Below are positions 41,486 to 51,998 of a DNA stretch of 64,000 bases, in pieces. The position numbers and the translations under genes are program-made. Source of the DNA: Acidimicrobiaceae bacterium (GTDB lineage Bacteria; Actinomycetota; Acidimicrobiia; Acidimicrobiales; RAAP-2). Numbering within the stretch: the stretch's first letter is position 1; every line of letters begins with the position of its first letter. The stretch spans positions 1-64,000 of the forward strand of contig DAHUZE010000058.1 in NCBI GenBank assembly GCA_027306755.1, read 5' to 3'. Below the pieces are notes generated by a model. It ran no database searches. It was not told the DNA's origin and saw only the letters and a list, made by a program, of their open reading frames with translations.

Positions 41486-42388
41486 GCCAAGCAGCAGGAA
41501 GAGCACGGCCATGCGCACCGCCACCCCGTTGGTGACCTGGCGGGTCGCAAGGGTGCGGGGCAGGTCGGCGACGTCGCCGGCGATCTCCACGCCCCGGATC
41601 ATCGGTCCAGGGTGGGTGAGCACGGCTTGGGGGTGCATGCGCGCCACCCGGCGGGCCGTCAGGCCCCAGTGCGCCGCGTACTCCCTCAGGGAGGGGACGA
41701 AGGCGCCGCTCCCCCGCTCGGCCTGCAACCGCAGGACGGACACCACATCTGCGTCGGGCAGGGCAGCGTCCAGGTCCCCGGCCACGGCCACGGGCCACCC
41801 GTCCAACGACGGGGGCAGCAGGCTTCCCGGCGCGGCGAGGGTCACGGCGGCGCCCAGGGCGCTGTACGCCAGCACCTGGGACCGGGCGACCCGGCTGTGG
41901 CGGATGTCGCCGACGATCAGGACCCGGAGCCCTTCGATCGCCCCCTTGGCCTGGCGCACCGTGAAGCAGTCGAGCAGAGCCTGGGTCGGGTGCTCGTGCC
42001 AGCCGTCCCCGCCGTTGACCACCTTGCACCGCCGCACCCACCGGCTGACCTGCGCCGGGACGCCGGCGGAGGCGTGGCGAACGATCAGCGCGTCCATGCC
42101 CATCGCCTCGATGGTCTCCACGGTGTCGCGGATCGACTCCCCCTTCTTGACCGACGACGAGGCAGCGGAGAACGAAAGGACGTCGGCGGACAGGCGCTTC
42201 GCCGCCGTCTCGAACGAGAGACGAGTGCGGGTCGACTCCTCGAAGAACAACGTGGCCACCGCCCGTCCCCGCAGGGTGGGCACCTTGGGGATGGGCCGGC
42301 GCTCCACCTCGGCGAACGCCTCGGCCACGGACAGGACCTCCTCGATGCCGTCGCGCCCCAGATCGGCGATGGACAGGAGGTGTGTCAC
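41450..42388 (-). CDS. pyrB: Aspartate carbamoyltransferase catalytic subunit
   Basis: [38 protein letters not shown]. Confidence 0.97.
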   Translation of the reverse strand: MTHLLSIADLGRDGIEEVLSVAEAFAEVERRPIPKVPTLRGRAVATLFFEESTRTRLSFETAAKRLSADVLSFSAASSSVKKGESIRDTVETIEAMGMDALIVRHASAGVPAQVSRWVRRCKVVNGGDGWHEHPTQALLDCFTVRQAKGAIEGLRVLIVGDIRHSRVARSQVLAYSALGAAVTLAAPGSLLPPSLDGWPVAVAGDLDAALPDADVVSVLRLQAERGSGAFVPSLREYAAHWGLTARRVARMHPQAVLTHPGPMIRGVEIAGDVADLPRTLATRQVTNGVAVRMAVLFLLLGGHGTTVPRAAG

Positions 42389-42942
42389 TGCAGCGAACCG
42401 ATGACGACGCCGTGCTCGCTCACGTCCACCATCTCGTCACGGCGGGTGGGGAGGTTCTTGCCCACGAAGTCGGGCCGGATCGGCAGCTCGCGGTGACCCC
42501 GGTCGACCATCACGGCCAGCTGGACGGTCCGGGCCCGCCCGAAGTCGCCGAGGGCGTTGAGCGCGGCTCGGATCGTGCGCCCCGTGAACAGGACGTCGTC
42601 CACCAGCACGACCACCCGGCCCGTGAGGTCGCACGGGACGTCGGTCACCGCCTCGGGCAGGACGGGCCGCAGGCCGAAGTCGTCGCGGTAGAAGGCCACG
42701 TCGAGCGTCCCGACCGGAACCGCGGCGCTCTCGGCCTCGGTCAAGAGGGTGGCCATGATGACAGCCAGGGGCACGCCGCCGGTCTGGAGGCCGATCAGCA
42801 CCACGTCGTCCAGGCCACCGTTTCTTTCGGCCACCTCGTGGGACATGCGCACGAGCGCCCGGTGGACGTCGGATGCGGACAGGATCTGGGAACGAGGAAC
42901 GAACACACCACCCCGGGTATGGCTGCGCTCTCGTTCGGCCAC
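42385..42942 (-). CDS. pyrR: PyrR bifunctional regulator/uracil phosphoribosyltransferase
   Basis: [33 protein letters not shown]. Confidence 0.96.
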   Translation of the reverse strand: MAERERSHTRGGVFVPRSQILSASDVHRALVRMSHEVAERNGGLDDVVLIGLQTGGVPLAVIMATLLTEAESAAVPVGTLDVAFYRDDFGLRPVLPEAVTDVPCDLTGRVVVLVDDVLFTGRTIRAALNALGDFGRARTVQLAVMVDRGHRELPIRPDFVGKNLPTRRDEMVDVSEHGVVIGSLQ

Positions 42943-42998
42943 TGCTCCTCCTGTCCGTTCGGGCCTCACGGGACCCGCTTCACGGTCAGGCGGCGATG

Positions 42999-43397
42999 CT
43001 ACCGCACCGACGTTGCGATGGTGCTCAGGATCCCGTTGACGAAGGACCCGGACTCGTCGGTGGAGTACGTCTTGGCCAGCTCCACGGCCTCGTCGATGAC
43101 TACTGCCACCGGGGGCCCGGACGGGTCCAGGAGCTCGGCCACCGCCACCCGCATGACCAGGAGGTCCACCACGGCCATGCGGCCGAGCGGCCACCCCACC
43201 GCGGCATCGGCGATGAGCTGGTCGGCCTCGGCCTGGAAGGTGGCGGCGGCCGTGACCAGCGACGTGGCGAACCGGTCCGGGGGAACGGCCAGGTCGGCGA
43301 TCACCTGCGCCACGGGTTGGCCCTTGAGCTCGGCCTCGTAGAGCAGGCCCAGCGCACGCTCGCGCGACTGGTGCCGGGTCGGATCGTCTCCGGGCAC
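42999..43397 (-). CDS. nusB: Transcription antitermination factor NusB
   Basis: [16 protein letters not shown]...[26 protein letters not shown]. Confidence 0.95.
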   Translation of the reverse strand: MPGDDPTRHQSRERALGLLYEAELKGQPVAQVIADLAVPPDRFATSLVTAAATFQAEADQLIADAAVGWPLGRMAVVDLLVMRVAVAELLDPSGPPVAVVIDEAVELAKTYSTDESGSFVNGILSTIATSVR

Positions 43398-43413
43398 GGA
43401 GCCCGAGCCCCGC

Positions 43414-43974
43414 CTAGGCCCGGGTGAGGTAGTCGCCGGTCCGGGTGTCCACGCGGAGCGTGTCTCCCGGGTTGACGAAGAGCGGGACCTGGACCACCAA
43501 CCCGGTCTCCAACGTGGCCGGCTTGCGGGCGCCCGACACCCGGTCGCCCTGGACGCCCGGCTCGGTCTCCGCCACGACCAGCTCGACCGCGGCAGGAAGG
43601 TCGACCCCCACCATCTCGGTCCCGTACATCTGCAGGTGGACGCCGTTCCCCTCCGTCAGGTAGTTGGCGGCGTCCCCGAGAACGTCCCGCGGCACCTGGA
43701 GCTGCTCGTAGGTGCCGGTGTCCATGAAGACGTACTCTGCGCCGTCGCGGTAGAGGAACTGCATCTCCCGCTTGTCGATGATCGCCTGCTCGAGCCGCTC
43801 GTCGGCCCGGTACGTCCGCTCCACCACGGCCCCGGTGCGGAGGTTCTTCAGCTTCGTGCGGACGAACGCCCCTCCCTTGCCCGGCTTGACGTGCTGGAAC
43901 TCCACCACCGAGCAGAGCCCCTCGGGCAGGTCCAGGGTCATGCCGTTCTTCAGGTCATTGGTCGAGACTGGCAT
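43414..43974 (-). CDS. efp: Elongation factor P
   Basis: EFQHVKPGKGGAFVRTKLKNLRTGAVVERTYRADE. Confidence 0.97.
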   Translation of the reverse strand: MPVSTNDLKNGMTLDLPEGLCSVVEFQHVKPGKGGAFVRTKLKNLRTGAVVERTYRADERLEQAIIDKREMQFLYRDGAEYVFMDTGTYEQLQVPRDVLGDAANYLTEGNGVHLQMYGTEMVGVDLPAAVELVVAETEPGVQGDRVSGARKPATLETGLVVQVPLFVNPGDTLRVDTRTGDYLTRA

Positions 43975-45091
43975 GGGGCTCCTCTGTTGGCCCGCGCCCC
44001 CGCACCGACGCGGCGACGACTTTGGAGAAGTTCGTGAGCGGGCGGCTGCCGTCCTCGGTCACCACGAGGGTGTCCTCGATGCGGACACCGCCGGCGCCGG
44101 GCAGGTACACCCCCGGCTCGACCGTGACGACCATGCCCGGCACCAGGGTAGCAGTGGCCAGCGGCCCGACCGCCGGGGCCTCGTGGATGTCCAAGCCGAC
44201 CCCGTGACCGGTGCCGTGCTCGAAGCGGTCTGCCCATCCGGCCTGGGCGATGACGGCCCGGCAGGCATCGTCGACCTCCTTGCAAGGGACCCCCGGGGCC
44301 ACGGTCGCCACACCCTCGGCCTGCGACGCCCTCACGACCTCGAACACCCGGGCCATCTCCCCCTGGAGGTCCCCTCCCACGCAGAACGTGCGGGTCATGT
44401 CCGAGCGGTAGCCCTCGAAGGTGGCGCCGAAGTCGACCACCACCGGCTCGCCGGCGCCGATCACCCGTGCGGTCGGCCGGTGGTGCGGCTTGGCGGAGTT
44501 GGGGCCGGAGGCCACGATGGTCTCGAAGGCCACGCTCTCGGCACCCCCTCGGCGCATCGCCGTGTCCAGGGCCAGGGCAAACGCTGCTTCGCTGAGCCGA
44601 TCGGCCAGCAGGGGCGCGACCTGTGCCAGCGCGGCGTCGGCAATGGCCGCCGCCGCGGCCATGCGGTCGATCTCGCCGCCGTCCTTGACCTCCCGCAGGG
44701 CTTCGACCTCGCCGGACATGGGGACGACCTCGCCCACCAGGTCGCCCCACTGGCGGCTGTCACTCCAGCTGAGGTGTTCGGCCTCGAGCCCGACCCGGTG
44801 GGACCCCGAGAGCAGCGACCGGACCGCGTCGCGCTGGGCGGCGATCCCGCCGACGGCGATCTCCACGGCCGCGCCGGCCCCGGCCACCTGCTCGGCCGAC
44901 TGGGTCCGGTAGCGGCCGTCCGTGGTCAGCAGCGCGGCCCCGGCCGTGACCGCGAGGACCCCCGCGGAGCCGGTGAAGCCGGTCAGGTACCGGATGTTGG
45001 CCAGATCGGTCACGATGAGGGCGGCGGCCGGCGATGCCTCCAGCCGCGCCCGCAGCGCGTCCAGGCGGGGGCCCACGGCCAAGGCCCTCAC
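43955..45091 (-). CDS. Xaa-Pro aminopeptidase/M24 family
   Basis: TARVIGAGEPVVVDFGATFEGYRSDMTRTF; FEHGTGHGVGLDIHEAP; MVVTVEPGVYLPG. Confidence 0.92.
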   Translation of the reverse strand: MRALAVGPRLDALRARLEASPAAALIVTDLANIRYLTGFTGSAGVLAVTAGAALLTTDGRYRTQSAEQVAGAGAAVEIAVGGIAAQRDAVRSLLSGSHRVGLEAEHLSWSDSRQWGDLVGEVVPMSGEVEALREVKDGGEIDRMAAAAAIADAALAQVAPLLADRLSEAAFALALDTAMRRGGAESVAFETIVASGPNSAKPHHRPTARVIGAGEPVVVDFGATFEGYRSDMTRTFCVGGDLQGEMARVFEVVRASQAEGVATVAPGVPCKEVDDACRAVIAQAGWADRFEHGTGHGVGLDIHEAPAVGPLATATLVPGMVVTVEPGVYLPGAGGVRIEDTLVVTEDGSRPLTNFSKVVAASVRGRGPTEEPHASLDQ

Positions 45092-45645
45092 CGCCCTTCC
45101 TCGCGGCCCGAGCCTCGAGCGGGGCCTGCCTCCCGGCCCTGCGGAGCCCCCCGTGACCGCCCTTGGTCGACCAGGCGGATGGCCGCCTCCGCCGCCAGCT
45201 CGTAGCCGAGGCCCCCCAGGCCCGCGACCACGCCGTCAGCAACCGGCGCCACCACCGATCGGTGACGGAACGGCTCGCGGGCGGAAGGGTTCGAGAGGTG
45301 CACCTCGATCACCACCCCGTCGAACGCCGCCAGGGCGTCGTGCAGGGACCAGCTCCCGTGCGTGAGTGCGCCGGCGTTCACGACCAGCGCGGCTGACCGC
45401 CCCCGGGCGGCGTGGACGGCCTCGACCAGCTCGCCCTCGTGGTTCGTCTGGCGGTGGTCGTACGTCCAGCCGTGTGCCGCCACCACGGCCCCAACCCGCC
45501 GGACGTGGTCCTCGAGCCGCGCCGCGCCGTACACCTCGGGCTGGCGCTCGCCTAGGAGGTTGAGGTTGGGGCCGGAAAGGACGGTCAGGTGCCGGGACCG
45601 GCCTGTTGCCGAGCCTCCGCCGGGCGCCGCCTCCGCGTCCGTCAC
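45088..45645 (-). CDS. aroQ: 3-dehydroquinate dehydratase type II
   Basis: LTVLSGPNLNLLGERQPEVYG; NHEGELVEAVH; VIEVHLSNPSAREPFRH. Confidence 0.95.
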   Translation of the reverse strand: MTDAEAAPGGGSATGRSRHLTVLSGPNLNLLGERQPEVYGAARLEDHVRRVGAVVAAHGWTYDHRQTNHEGELVEAVHAARGRSAALVVNAGALTHGSWSLHDALAAFDGVVIEVHLSNPSAREPFRHRSVVAPVADGVVAGLGGLGYELAAEAAIRLVDQGRSRGAPQGREAGPARGSGREEGR

Positions 45646-46712
45646 CGGTCCTCCCCCATGGATCCCAGCTCCTCCAGGTCGTCCAGCGCCGCCGCAGCCG
45701 CCGAGCGCTCGATCCCGCGCACCATCGCCAGCCCGTCCGGCCCGTCGAGCACGAAGGTCAGATCGTGCTGGGCCTTCTTGTCCCGAGCCATGTACGCAAG
45801 CAGCTCCTCGTGGTCCCAGCTCCCCTGCGGGCCCGGCAACCCGGGCCACAGCTCGAAGCGTCGCACCACCTGGCGGTGGAACGCCACCCGGGCGTCGTCG
45901 ATGCGCCCGAGGCGGCGGGCGACGAGGGCGGCGTAGACCAGGCCGGTGGCCACCGCCTCCCCGTGGCGCACGTCGCGCCCGGTGCGCTGCGCCTCGGCCT
46001 CCAGCGCGTGGGCCAGCGTGTGGCCGTAATTGAGCAGGGCCCGGCGACCGGACTCCCGCTCGTCCCCCCCCACCGCTGCCGCCTTGCAGGCGACCGAGCG
46101 CGCCACCTGCTCCTCCAGTGGCAGCTCCGCCAGGGACGGCAGGCCGAGGAAGGTGTACTTCGCCATCTCGCCCCGGCCGCACGACCACTCCCGCCCGGGC
46201 AGCGTCGCCAGCAGTGCCGTGTCGCACAGCACGCCGATCGGCTGCCAGAAGGCGCCCATCAAGTTCGTTCCCTCCGCCAGGTTGACGCCGGTCTTCCCGC
46301 CGATGGCCGCGTCCACCTGGGCCAGCAGGCTGGTGGCCACCGAGCAGTAGGCGACGCCGCGGTGGTAAGTGGCGGCCAGGAAGCCTGCGATGTCGGTCAC
46401 CACGCCACCTCCGACCGCGACGACCACGTCGGCGCGGGAGAAATCGCTCCGGGCCAGCGCGCCGGCCAGGGACTCCACCGTGGCCAGCCGCTTGGCCGCC
46501 TCCCCCGCCGGGACCCGGTGCACCGTGAAGGGGACGCCGGGGTCGAGCTCGGAGAACCAGTCCTGCCGGGCCACCACCTCGTCGGTCACCAGTGCCGCCC
46601 GGCGCGCTCGGGCCGACCCGCTGCGGACGACGTCCGCCAGCGCCCGGCTCGCCCCAGGGCCGACGAGCACGTCGTACCCCCGCTCACCCAGCTCCACCGG
46701 GACGGAGATCAT
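45642..46712 (-). CDS. aroB: 3-dehydroquinate synthase
   Basis: VVAVGGGVVTDIAGFLAATYHRGVAY; DAAIGGKTGVNL. Confidence 0.96.
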   Translation of the reverse strand: MISVPVELGERGYDVLVGPGASRALADVVRSGSARARRAALVTDEVVARQDWFSELDPGVPFTVHRVPAGEAAKRLATVESLAGALARSDFSRADVVVAVGGGVVTDIAGFLAATYHRGVAYCSVATSLLAQVDAAIGGKTGVNLAEGTNLMGAFWQPIGVLCDTALLATLPGREWSCGRGEMAKYTFLGLPSLAELPLEEQVARSVACKAAAVGGDERESGRRALLNYGHTLAHALEAEAQRTGRDVRHGEAVATGLVYAALVARRLGRIDDARVAFHRQVVRRFELWPGLPGPQGSWDHEELLAYMARDKKAQHDLTFVLDGPDGLAMVRGIERSAAAAALDDLEELGSMGEDR

Positions 46713-47374
46713 CGGGATGCCTCCGCGCCGGTGCCGCCCTCCTGCTCGGTGGCCCCCGAGGCTCTGAGCGCGTCGAGCACCCGGTCGACCACCTCTGCGG
46801 CCCCCACGTCGTCGACGTCCACCACCACGTCGGCAACGTCCTCGTAGAGCGGCGAGCGCTCCTCGGCGAGCCGGCGGAGCACGCTTTCGGGGTCGTGCTC
46901 GAGCAGCGGCCGGTGGTCACGGCGATGGCTCGACGGGTACTGCGCCTTGCCGCCTGCGCCGCCGGGGGGCGCCGTCCGGCGGGCGATGCGCCGGACCAGC
47001 GTCTCGGGAGCGGCTCGCAGCCAGACGACCGTTCCCGAACGGGCCAGGAGCGCCCGGTTCGCCGGGTCCAGCACCGCCCCGCCGGCCACCCCCACGACCA
47101 CCGGGTTCGGGCTGCGCACCGCAGCGGCCAGCGCCTCGGACTCCAGAGGGCGGAACGCCTGCTCACCGCCTTCTTCGAACAGCTCCCGGACCGTCCGGCC
47201 GGTGGCGGACTCCACCTCGCTGTCCGAGTCCACGTACCGGCGCCCGAGCCGGGAGGCCAGGCGACGCCCGACCGTGGTCTTCCCTGCCCCCATCATCCCC
47301 ACGAGCAGGAGGTGCCCTCGGGCGATCGTCACCGGCAGCGACACGCCCGGCGGGCGCGCCGGGTGAGCCGTCAT
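46709..47374 (-). CDS. aroK: Shikimate kinase
   Basis: [30 protein letters not shown]. Confidence 0.95.
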   Translation of the reverse strand: MTAHPARPPGVSLPVTIARGHLLLVGMMGAGKTTVGRRLASRLGRRYVDSDSEVESATGRTVRELFEEGGEQAFRPLESEALAAAVRSPNPVVVGVAGGAVLDPANRALLARSGTVVWLRAAPETLVRRIARRTAPPGGAGGKAQYPSSHRRDHRPLLEHDPESVLRRLAEERSPLYEDVADVVVDVDDVGAAEVVDRVLDALRASGATEQEGGTGAEASR

Positions 47375-48564
47375 CGGGCGACCGGTGGCGACAGCGTCTC
47401 TCCCAGCGACGCGATGAAGCCGTCGCGGTTGCGCAGCATCTCGGCAACCGAGTCTCCGCCGAACTTGCGGAGCGCTTCACCCGCCAAGGTGAGGGCGGTC
47501 ATGGTTTCCGCCACCACCCCCATCGCCGGAACGGCCGTCACGTCGGTGCGCTCCTTGAAGCTGACCACCGACTCCTTGGTCACCACGTCCACCGTCTCGA
47601 TCACCGGGCGGTTCAGCGTGGCCAACGGCTTCATGGCGCACCGGGCGACCACCAGGGCGCCGGTCGAGATGCCACCCTCGATCCCTCCGGCCCGGGCCGT
47701 CTCCCGCACGTAGCCTCCGGTTCCCCAGGCCGAGGCGTCGTAGCGAATGGCGTCGTGGGCCTCCGATCCCCGCCGGGACGCCAGGTCCCAGCCGTCGCCG
47801 ATCTCCACGGCCTTGACGGCCTGGATGCTCATGAGGGCCTGCGCCAGCATGCCGTCGAGCTTGCGGTCCCACTGCACATGGCTCCCGAGGCCCACCGGCA
47901 CGCCGTAGGCCAGCACTTCCACCACCCCTCCGAGCGAGTCCCCCACCTTGGCCGCCGCCTTCACGGCTTCCACCATCCGGCCCTCGGCGTCGGGGTCCGC
48001 TGCCCGCACCGGCGACTCGTCGATGCGGTCCTGGTCCGCGGGCTCCGGGCGGCTGGCGTCCTTGACCCGCTCGGGCCCGAGCTGCACCACATGGCTGACG
48101 ATCGACGAGCCCAGCTGCTCCAAGAGGAGCTTGGCCAGGGAGCCAGCGGCAACCCGTGCCGCGGTCTCACGAGCCGATGCCCGTTCGAGGACGTCCCGGG
48201 CGTCGTCGAAGCCGTGCTTCTGCATTCCGGCCAGATCGGCATGGCCGGGCCGGGGCTGGGTCAGCACGGCGCCCGGACGCCCCGGCGCCGGCGACATCTC
48301 CTGGGTCCACTTGCGCTCCCACTCGGAGTTGCCGATCTCGATCGCCACCGGCGACCCCAGCGTCCGGCCGTGGCGGATGCCACCGAGCAACGAGACCTCG
48401 TCCGCCTCGAAGCGCATCCGGGGGCCGCGGCCGAAGCCAAGCCGCCTGCGGCCCAGCTCCCGGGCAACGTCCTCCTCGGTGACGCGCAAGCCCGAGGGTA
48501 GGCCCTCGACCACCACCACGAGCGCCTTGCCGTGGGACTCCCCTGCCGTCAGGAACCGAAGCAC
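47371..48564 (-). CDS. aroC: Chorismate synthase
   Basis: [49 protein letters not shown]. Confidence 0.97.
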   Translation of the reverse strand: MLRFLTAGESHGKALVVVVEGLPSGLRVTEEDVARELGRRRLGFGRGPRMRFEADEVSLLGGIRHGRTLGSPVAIEIGNSEWERKWTQEMSPAPGRPGAVLTQPRPGHADLAGMQKHGFDDARDVLERASARETAARVAAGSLAKLLLEQLGSSIVSHVVQLGPERVKDASRPEPADQDRIDESPVRAADPDAEGRMVEAVKAAAKVGDSLGGVVEVLAYGVPVGLGSHVQWDRKLDGMLAQALMSIQAVKAVEIGDGWDLASRRGSEAHDAIRYDASAWGTGGYVRETARAGGIEGGISTGALVVARCAMKPLATLNRPVIETVDVVTKESVVSFKERTDVTAVPAMGVVAETMTALTLAGEALRKFGGDSVAEMLRNRDGFIASLGETLSPPVAR

Positions 48565-48573
48565 CAGGCAACG

Positions 48574-49269
48574 CTATCCAGGATGCAGCCAGAGGTTGCC
48601 CAACCAACCCCCCCAGAGGACGCCGAATGCCGTACCGGCGGCCAATGCGGGGGCGAACGGGAACCGGCGGGTCCCCCGCAGGGCCAGGGCGACGAGCCCA
48701 CCGGCGGCCCCGAAGAAGAAGGCCGCCAGGAAGCCGACGTAGACCGGGGGGAAGCCGACGTAGCCGAGTGCGAGCCCGCACAGGCCAGCAAGCCTCACGT
48801 CCCCGAAGCCCATGCCCCTGGGGAACAGCCACCAGACGCCGTAGAAGACCGCGAAGGCAGAGGCGGCGCCGATGGCGGCGTCCAGCAGGTGGTGCCATTC
48901 CCCGGACTCCACCGATGCGGCGACGAAGCCGGCTGCCACCAGTCCCAGCGTGGGGTAGAGGAGCCGGCGCGGCACCAGGCCCGTGCGCAGGTCCACCACC
49001 GACATGGCCACCAATCCCCCGAAGAGCGCGCAGTCGGCCGCCAAAGCCGGAACAGCTCCCACACGGACAGCAGCCAACGCGCACGCTGCGGCGAGAACGG
49101 CGGTGACGGTGACGGCGGCGGCCGGTCCTGACGGGGTGACGGTGATGCCGGGCGTGGCGGCCGGTGCCGGCGGGCCGGGCACCGGGACGCGCCGGGCGGC
49201 CCGCTCGAGGAACGGACCAGCGACCCCACCGCCGGCGGCGCAGACGGCCACCACCCCCCAGGCCGTCAT
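48574..49269 (-). CDS. A24 prepilin peptidase-like protein
   Basis: SVVDLRTGLVPRRLLYPTLG and GMGFGDVRLAGLCGLALG aspartate motifs; N-terminal cysteine motif absent. Confidence 0.8.
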   Translation of the reverse strand: MTAWGVVAVCAAGGGVAGPFLERAARRVPVPGPPAPAATPGITVTPSGPAAAVTVTAVLAAACALAAVRVGAVPALAADCALFGGLVAMSVVDLRTGLVPRRLLYPTLGLVAAGFVAASVESGEWHHLLDAAIGAASAFAVFYGVWWLFPRGMGFGDVRLAGLCGLALGYVGFPPVYVGFLAAFFFGAAGGLVALALRGTRRFPFAPALAAGTAFGVLWGGWLGNLWLHPG

Positions 49270-49276
49270 GGAACCT

Positions 49277-49915
49277 CTAGTAGTAGGGGTTGGCGCCGCC
49301 CGTGTGGTCGGTGACGTCAACCACCCGGGTGACCTCGGGAATCTCGTCGCGCAGCGCTACCTCGATGCCCTGGGTCAGCGTCATGCGCGACATGGCGCAG
49401 CCCTGGCAGCCGCCGGACAGGCGCAGGTATGCCACGCCCTCCTGGTCGTCCATAGCCACGAGGTCCGCCCGACCTCCGTGGGAGGCGATCGAAGGGTTGA
49501 CCATCTCTTGGAGGACCTCCGCCACCTTGGATGCCAGGGGCCCGTCGATGCCGGCCTCCAGCACCTCGGGGGGTACCCCGGTCGTCGCAGGCTCGGGGGT
49601 GTTGGGGTTCACCAACACGAGGCCCCCCTCTCCGTCCTCGCTCCACTCGAGACGGGCACCCCGCAGCTTGTCCACGCTCGCCGCCGGCACGACGACCGTC
49701 AGATCCTCTGACTGGACCACCGCGTCATCGGAGCCTGCATCGGCGACGCCCTGGAAATAGAGGTCGTAGACGAACTCACCATGCTGCTCGCCCCGCACCT
49801 CCAACCACAGGCCGAGCCGCTCCGGATCCGGCTCCTGGCCCAGTGCGTCCTGCACGATCCTCCGCGCATCGGGCGTCAGCGTGACGACGGCCAGGTCTTC
49901 AGCAGTTCGTGCCAT
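49277..49915 (-). CDS. NfuA-like Fe-S biogenesis protein (degenerate A-type N-domain + NifU C-domain)
   Basis: LRLSGGCQGCAMSRMTLTQGIEVALRDEIPEV (CxxC). Confidence 0.85.
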   Translation of the reverse strand: MARTAEDLAVVTLTPDARRIVQDALGQEPDPERLGLWLEVRGEQHGEFVYDLYFQGVADAGSDDAVVQSEDLTVVVPAASVDKLRGARLEWSEDGEGGLVLVNPNTPEPATTGVPPEVLEAGIDGPLASKVAEVLQEMVNPSIASHGGRADLVAMDDQEGVAYLRLSGGCQGCAMSRMTLTQGIEVALRDEIPEVTRVVDVTDHTGGANPYY

Positions 49916-49921
49916 AGAGAC

Positions 49922-49938
49922 ATCTTACGGGCTAGGGT
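49922..49938. promoter_or_regulatory. Divergent -10 candidates: minus TAAGAT (6 nt to ATG) and plus TAGGGT (8 nt to ATG)
   Basis: Between start codons at 49915 (-) and 49947 (+). Confidence 0.5.
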
Positions 49939-49946
49939 CCGGCGCC

Positions 49947-50675
49947 ATGGCCACCTCGGTGCACGAATGGGTCAGCTTCGAGGACCCGGACGAGGACCGG
50001 ACGTGGGTCTTCGACGTGACGTTCCTGACCAGCCGGTGGACCTGCATCTTCGGGCACGGTTGCCAGGGCGTGCTGACCGAGCCGTCCCCCGAGCTCGTGC
50101 ACGGCTGCTGCTCTTACGGCGCGCACTTCGTAGACGACGAGGACGCCCAGCGGGTGGAGCGGTTCGCTGCCGAGCTCACGGACGAGGAATGGCAGTTCCG
50201 GCGCAGAGGGATGGCCAAAGGGGTGCTCCGGCGCACCAAGAAGGGCGAGACCATCACCCGCCTGGCCGAGGGAGCGTGCGTCTTCCTCAACCGGCCCGGG
50301 TTCCCGGCAGGAGCGGGCTGCGCGCTGCACCAGGTGGCCCTGGCCCGGGGCGTGCACCCCCTGGCGCTCAAGCCCGAGGTGTGCTGGCAGCTGCCGCTGC
50401 GCCGGGAGGACCAGGTGGCCGACGACGGGCACGTGACGTCCACTGTCGGGCAATGGGATCGGCGCCACTGGGGCGCCGGCGGGGCGGAGTTCTCCTGGTG
50501 GTGCACCGAGGCTCCCGAGGCGTTCGTGGGCAGCTCGGCGGTGTACGAGGAGATGGCGGCCGAACTGACGGCCATGTCGAGCCGCGCGGTCTACAAGACC
50601 CTGGCCGCCTACATCGAAGACCGCACGCACCGGGTCCGCACCCCGTTGCCGCACCCGACGGTCCGGCGGGGGTGA
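49947..50675 (+). CDS. Conserved cysteine-rich hypothetical protein
   Basis: CIFGHGCQGVL...HGCCSYGAHF...CVFLN...GCALHQ...EVCWQLPLR...WWC. Confidence 0.75.
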   Translation: MATSVHEWVSFEDPDEDRTWVFDVTFLTSRWTCIFGHGCQGVLTEPSPELVHGCCSYGAHFVDDEDAQRVERFAAELTDEEWQFRRRGMAKGVLRRTKKGETITRLAEGACVFLNRPGFPAGAGCALHQVALARGVHPLALKPEVCWQLPLRREDQVADDGHVTSTVGQWDRRHWGAGGAEFSWWCTEAPEAFVGSSAVYEEMAAELTAMSSRAVYKTLAAYIEDRTHRVRTPLPHPTVRRG

Positions 50676-50721
50676 GCCGACCGACCGGGCGCTGCCCATC
50701 GTCAACGCCGCGGCTCGGCCG

Positions 50722-51186
50722 TCAGCGAAGGACGGCCCACACTTCCTTCCCCCGCCCGAGGGACTGTGCTCCCCACTGCTCCGCCGTGGACGCCACGATG
50801 GAGAGCCCCCGCCCGCTGATGGAGAGGACCACGTGCTCCTGCATCGCCGGGAAGACGTCGGAGTCGTCACGCACGGCGATGCGGACGGCGCCGGGCGCCT
50901 CCTCCACCGACACCGAGAAGAACGAGCCGGCGTGGCGCATCGCGTTCAGCGCGAACTCGTCCACTACGAGCTCCGCGGCGGCGATCACGTCTTGACGGGC
51001 GCCGACTGCCTGGAGGGTCTCCTGGACGAAGTGGCGCGCCGACACGATCTCTTCGGCCGTGGGCAGGTACTCCCGGAACCCGAGCACCCCGAAGTCCTCG
51101 GGCATGTCCACCGCGCCACCCGGCGGATCGAGCGCCGTTCTCGCCTGCTCGGCCACGTGGCCGTCGCCTGACCCCCACAACGCCAT
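50722..51186 (-). CDS. HATPase_c / RsbW-like anti-sigma regulatory factor
   Basis: AAELVVDEFALNAMRHAGSFFSVSV...ISGRGLSIVASTAEQWG. Confidence 0.8.
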   Translation of the reverse strand: MALWGSGDGHVAEQARTALDPPGGAVDMPEDFGVLGFREYLPTAEEIVSARHFVQETLQAVGARQDVIAAAELVVDEFALNAMRHAGSFFSVSVEEAPGAVRIAVRDDSDVFPAMQEHVVLSISGRGLSIVASTAEQWGAQSLGRGKEVWAVLR

Positions 51187-51289
51187 CGCGGAACCTCCTG
51201 AGCTCGCCGCCCTTCTCTCCAGGCCACCTACCGTCGGGGCGCCGCTCCCAAACAGGCGGGCGGAATGCGCAGCTCGGCGGACCGAGGGA

Positions 51290-51559
51290 TCACTCCTCGA
51301 GCGGGTCCTTCTCCCAGTCGTCGTGGGAAGGGGCCAGTGACCCGAGGATCCGGTCGTACTGGTCCTCCTCGGCCAGGCACCATGAGGCGTGCACGTCGTC
51401 CGGCTCGGCTCCGCACTCCGGGCACCGCTCCCCTGCGGTGGTGACCGAACGCTTGAGGCTTCGCGCTTCTTCGAAGCGCCGATGGCGTCCCTTCTTCACG
51501 ACCACTCCCTTGCTGCCCGCCCGGGCCCGGAACGCGCTGCGGACCGAACCGGGGGCCAT
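51290..51559 (-). CDS. Small conserved hypothetical with CPECG motif
   Basis: GRHRRFEEARSLKRSVTTAGERCPECGAEPDDVHASWC. Confidence 0.6.
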   Translation of the reverse strand: MAPGSVRSAFRARAGSKGVVVKKGRHRRFEEARSLKRSVTTAGERCPECGAEPDDVHASWCLAEEDQYDRILGSLAPSHDDWEKDPLEE

Positions 51560-51732
51560 GTCGAGACCCAGGCCGACACCGACCGTCCGCTGGGACGGGC
51601 GCCCGACCGTTGGATCAGTGTAGTCGCGCAGCCCTCCCGGACCCGTCGACCTTTTGATTCGCCCTCGCGCTGTCGCCGGTGCGAGGGCGGCAGGAGCCAC
51701 GCGCATGCCTTGGCCGAGCGCTGGCCCCGCAT

Positions 51733-51957
51733 ATGGATCCGCCCATGGAATTCGAACCCGACGATATGGTGCAGCGCTTCCGGGAGCGGGCCAAGGCCGT
51801 GCGCGACCGCGGGCTGCCGCCGGTCGAAGGGCCCGAGCGGATGCGCTTCCGCGAGCAGGCGCAGCGGGACTACATGGACTTCGCCATGATCGGCGACGCC
51901 GAGGCGAGGTTGGAGGACGGGGTCCTCACGCTCCGGATCGACCTGCGCCCCCGCTGA
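51733..51957 (+). CDS. Small hypothetical protein (74 aa)
   Basis: MDPPMEFEPDDMVQRFRERAKAVRDRGLPPVEGPERMRFREQAQRDYMDFAMIGDAEARLEDGVLTLRIDLRPR; intact coding-like composition. Confidence 0.55.
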   Translation: MDPPMEFEPDDMVQRFRERAKAVRDRGLPPVEGPERMRFREQAQRDYMDFAMIGDAEARLEDGVLTLRIDLRPR

Positions 51958-51998
51958 CCGGCCACCCGCTGCCGACCGCAGGGCCGAGGCACGATGCC

